A stretch of 8,015 bases of DNA from Caldifarciminota bacterium (GTDB lineage: Bacteria; Hydrothermota; E44-bin80): the NCBI GenBank assembly GCA_023127905.1, contig JAGMEZ010000561.1, positions 1-8,015 on the forward strand. Direction: 5' to 3'. Both the position numbers and the translations under genes were made by a program. Numbering within the stretch: the first letter of the stretch is position 1; each line of letters starts with the position of its first letter. Below are positions 6,122-8,015 of this stretch, one piece after another. The notes below the pieces were generated by a model. The model saw only the letters and a list, made by a program, of their open reading frames with translations, made no database searches and was not told the DNA's origin.

Positions 6122-7056
6122 AATTATCACTTGAAAAATTCTTCTCAGGGGATAAGGTCGGGCTTGCCAAACTCATTACACTCATTGAGAATGACGACCC
6201 AAAAGCTGATGAAATAATACATAGAATTTACCCCGAAATGAAAAATACCTGCAGAATAGGCTTCACGGGTCCTCCTGGTGTTGGCAAAAGCACATTGCTT
6301 GAAAAGGTCATTATGGAATTAAGAAAAAAGAAAAAAACAGTTGCCGTCGTCGTCGTCGACCCTACAAGCCCTTTCACTGGAGGTGCAATACTTGGTGATA
6401 GGATTCGGATGTCAAAGGTATATCTCGATGAAGGTGTCTTCATTAGAAGTATGGCATCCAGAGGGAGTCTGGGTGGTATCGCAGACAAAACAAAATCTGT
6501 ATGCGATCTTCTCGATGCTTTCGGATTTGATTACATATTTATAGAAACTGTCGGTGTTGGTCAGGTCGAAATAGACATAATGAATGCATCACATATTACA
6601 GTTGTTATTCTTGCACCCGGAGCAGGGGATGGAATTCAGACCCTGAAAGCAGGATTGATGGAAATCGGAGATATATTTGTAGTTAATAAGGGAGACAGGG
6701 ATGGTGCTGATCAACTTGTTAATCTTATCCGATACACTATAGAACTCAAGCAGGAAAAGCCACAACAAGAAACATTAGTTATAAAAACAATGGGGAGAAA
6801 AGGAGAGGGCGTTTCTGAATTTGTAAATGGAATATGTAATTTATGTATGTCTCTGGAAGAGAGAGGAACATTTTCCACTCAAAAGGAAGCCTGGGTAAGG
6901 AAGGAAATATCCGGTCTCGTAGAAAGAGAAATCCTTGAAAGGTTCTGGAAGAATAGCGACAAAAAACTCATCCTAAAAGAGTGTATTAAAGATATCATCA
7001 GTGGAAAAATCACACCTTTTGAAGCGAAAAAAATCCTTCTAAAGAAGAAACGTTAG
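6115..7056 (+). CDS. meaB: MeaB/ArgK-family GTPase, methylmalonyl-CoA mutase chaperone
   Basis: This is a G3E/SIMIBI-class GTPase that binds methylmalonyl-CoA mutase, gates adenosylcobalamin loading and protects the enzyme from inactivation. The 313-residue length fits. Motifs in order are Walker A GPPGVGKST (52-60), the family hallmark DPTSPFTGGAILGDRIRM (82-99), FIRSMASRGSLGGI (109-122), G3 ETVGVGQ (144-150), and the guanine-specificity motif NKGD (191-194), where relatives usually read NKAD. A helical N-terminus (1-45) and a C-terminal helical segment (about 255-313) correspond to the bundle and dimerisation arm. The ATG at 6115 overlaps the cobO stop by seven bases and has AAAGGGG upstream. 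The older name ArgK (arginine transport kinase) is not supported by the mutase context here. No terminator follows, so read-through into dacB is possible. Confidence 0.96.
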   Translation: MVELSLEKFFSGDKVGLAKLITLIENDDPKADEIIHRIYPEMKNTCRIGFTGPPGVGKSTLLEKVIMELRKKKKTVAVVVVDPTSPFTGGAILGDRIRMSKVYLDEGVFIRSMASRGSLGGIADKTKSVCDLLDAFGFDYIFIETVGVGQVEIDIMNASHITVVILAPGAGDGIQTLKAGLMEIGDIFVVNKGDRDGADQLVNLIRYTIELKQEKPQQETLVIKTMGRKGEGVSEFVNGICNLCMSLEERGTFSTQKEAWVRKEISGLVEREILERFWKNSDKKLILKECIKDIISGKITPFEAKKILLKKKR

Positions 7057-7066
7057 TCAATATTTT

Positions 7067-7111
7067 CGTTTCGTTCGTTTAGCCCGTTTAGTTCGTTTAT
7101 CTCGTTTCAAC
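7067..7111 (+). repeat. Five-copy 9-bp tandem repeat, unit CGTTTNNNN
   Basis: Five consecutive 9-base units each begin CGTTT: CGTTTCGTT, CGTTTAGCC, CGTTTAGTT, CGTTTATCT and CGTTTCAAC. They fill most of the 57-base gap between the meaB stop and the dacB start and end two bases before that ATG. The last unit's GTTTC can pair with GAAAC at 7116-7120, forming a weak five-base hairpin that places the dacB ATG at the loop/stem edge. The gap stays open in the meaB/dacB frame. Function unknown. Confidence 0.75.
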
Positions 7112-7113
7112 AA

Positions 7114-8015
7114 ATGAAACAAATTATACTAATAAAACGGCATTGTAAGTCATTCTACTTTTCACTTTTAACTTTTAACTTTTTACTAGTATTTCTCTCC
7201 TGTTCTTCCCGAGGTCCCGTTCACTCACACCATTCTTTTCCGCATTTTAGAAAGATTGACGAAATCCTACAGGACACTCTCATACAAAAAGGAACAACAG
7301 GTATCAGAATTATTTCAGCAGCAACCGGTGAAATTCTTTATGACAGAAATAGCAATAAATTTTTCTCACCCGCATCAAATATGAAACTTATTACAACAGC
7401 AGGTACACTCTTTATTCTCGGAGGAGAGTTCAGGTTTAAAACATCTCTCCTTACAGATGGTTTAATATCAGGTGATACGTTAAAAGGAAATATCATCTTA
7501 CAGGGAAAAGGAGATCCTACCCTCGACACTGAAAAACTTTCAAAACTTGCTAAACGGCTAAAACTAATCGGTATCAGCACTATCGAAGGAGACATGCTTT
7601 TTGATGATACATACTTCGATACAATTCCCTACGGGAGAGGTTGGATGTGGGATGACCTTGAGTATGGTTTTGGTGCTCCAATCAGCGCCCTATCCGTTAA
7701 CAGAAACACCTGTCAAATTTACGTGAAACCAGGAAAGAATAATGGGGATAATGTAATAGTTTATATTGAACCAGAAACATCTTTTATCTCTTTCAGGAAT
7801 AAAGCAACTACCGGTGACATAGATAATCTTACTGTAAAAAGGATTTTTGAAAATAACAAAAACATATTTATTATCAGAGGTACAATTCCTGTACAAGCTA
7901 CAACAAAGAAGTTTATCCGCTCGGTTGAGAAACCTTCCCTTTACACTGCTTTCCTCTTTGCCGAGAAACTTAAAGAACACCAAATAAAGATACATGGAGA
8001 TATTAAAAGGGGTTC
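7114..8015 (+). CDS. dacB: D-alanyl-D-alanine carboxypeptidase, DacB/PBP4 (peptidase S13) family, partial
   Basis: This is the N-terminal 300 residues of a PBP4-type penicillin-binding protein, which trims or cleaves peptidoglycan cross-links outside the cytoplasmic membrane. Its 3' end is beyond the window. The serine motif is SPASNMKL (85-92), giving catalytic Ser88 and Lys91. The insert domain shows the family patterns GKGDPTL (131-137), WMWDDLEYGFGAP (177-189) and ISALSVNRN (190-198). The SxN and KTG motifs should lie downstream. The only in-frame ATG giving export is 7114; no ATG, GTG or TTG follows until 7381, which is inside the catalytic motif. The N-terminus (residues 1-30) is basic then hydrophobic and ends FLSC, a lipoprotein-like signal with Cys30 as the possible lipid site, although Phe at -3 is not ideal. 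No Shine-Dalgarno site is visible. The hydrophobic core is encoded by a heptamer repeat. Confidence 0.9.
   Translation, partial: MKQIILIKRHCKSFYFSLLTFNFLLVFLSCSSRGPVHSHHSFPHFRKIDEILQDTLIQKGTTGIRIISAATGEILYDRNSNKFFSPASNMKLITTAGTLFILGGEFRFKTSLLTDGLISGDTLKGNIILQGKGDPTLDTEKLSKLAKRLKLIGISTIEGDMLFDDTYFDTIPYGRGWMWDDLEYGFGAPISALSVNRNTCQIYVKPGKNNGDNVIVYIEPETSFISFRNKATTGDIDNLTVKRIFENNKNIFIIRGTIPVQATTKKFIRSVEKPSLYTAFLFAEKLKEHQIKIHGDIKRG
7157..7184 (+). repeat. Four-copy 7-bp tandem repeat ACTTTTN inside the dacB signal peptide
   Basis: Four consecutive heptamers ACTTTTC, ACTTTTA, ACTTTTA and ACTTTTT encode residues around 15-24 (FYFSLLTFNFLL) of the signal peptide. The unit is not a multiple of three, so gain or loss of one copy would shift the dacB frame. 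Four copies is short for high-frequency slippage. Confidence 0.75.

Noticed and set aside
6321..6357. A-rich tract followed by (GTC)4 in meaB, a possible slippage site
   Set aside because: It encodes the ordinary KKKKTVAVVVVDP strand before the conserved DPTSPF motif. Triplet changes would keep frame, and the A tract is interrupted by G.
7054..7116. Possible meaB-dacB read-through fusion because the gap is open in the shared frame
   Set aside because: meaB ends at its normal length and dacB has its own signal peptide just after an ATG. A 57-base stop-free gap is expected fairly often by chance and is helped by the 9-bp repeat.

Overview
The window is an AT-rich bacterial fragment of tightly packed genes, all on the + strand. 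The tRNA synthetase is the bacterial type, and promoters and Shine-Dalgarno sites look bacterial. The exported protein at 1048-2214 ends in a C-terminal sorting/FlgD-like tail. Such tails are common in the FCB superphylum and in candidate phyla such as WOR-3/Stahlbacteria or Cloacimonadota, and that is my best guess for the source. It is inference from style, not from a marker gene. No mobile element, CRISPR array, tRNA or rRNA gene is visible.

Layout. (1) 1-881: the 3' end of aspS overlaps def (peptide deformylase) by four bases; both are translation housekeeping genes. (2) 882-2263: a self-contained transcription unit with an extended -10 promoter, an exported tail-bearing surface protein, and a strong intrinsic terminator. 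(3) 2358-7056: a consensus-like promoter drives five genes with overlaps or short gaps. They are the catalytic subunit of methylmalonyl-CoA mutase, methylmalonyl-CoA epimerase, a PLP-dependent gamma-lyase-type enzyme of Cys/Met metabolism, a CobA/CobO-type corrinoid adenosyltransferase, and the MeaB/ArgK GTPase. (4) 7057-8015: a gap with a 9-bp tandem repeat, then the 5' two-thirds or so of a DacB/PBP4-type D-Ala-D-Ala carboxypeptidase with a lipoprotein-like signal peptide. It runs off the window.

How the genes fit together. The five-gene cluster reads as one metabolic module. The epimerase and mutase interconvert methylmalonyl-CoA and succinyl-CoA. The adenosyltransferase makes the adenosylcobalamin the mutase needs, and MeaB loads and protects that cofactor. 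The PLP enzyme most resembles methionine gamma-lyase, whose product 2-oxobutyrate can become propionyl-CoA and so feed the mutase; that link is inferred. Two parts are missing from the window: the B12-binding subunit of the mutase, and any propionyl-CoA carboxylase or methylmalonyl-CoA decarboxylase. They must lie elsewhere if the pathway is complete.

Nothing here is clearly a wholly new system. The points most worth a second look are the B12-domain-less, N-terminally short mutase with an almost leaderless transcript, the gamma-lyase-like enzyme lacking the methionine-lyase cysteine, the heptamer repeat that encodes the DacB signal peptide, and the composition shift inside the surface protein.
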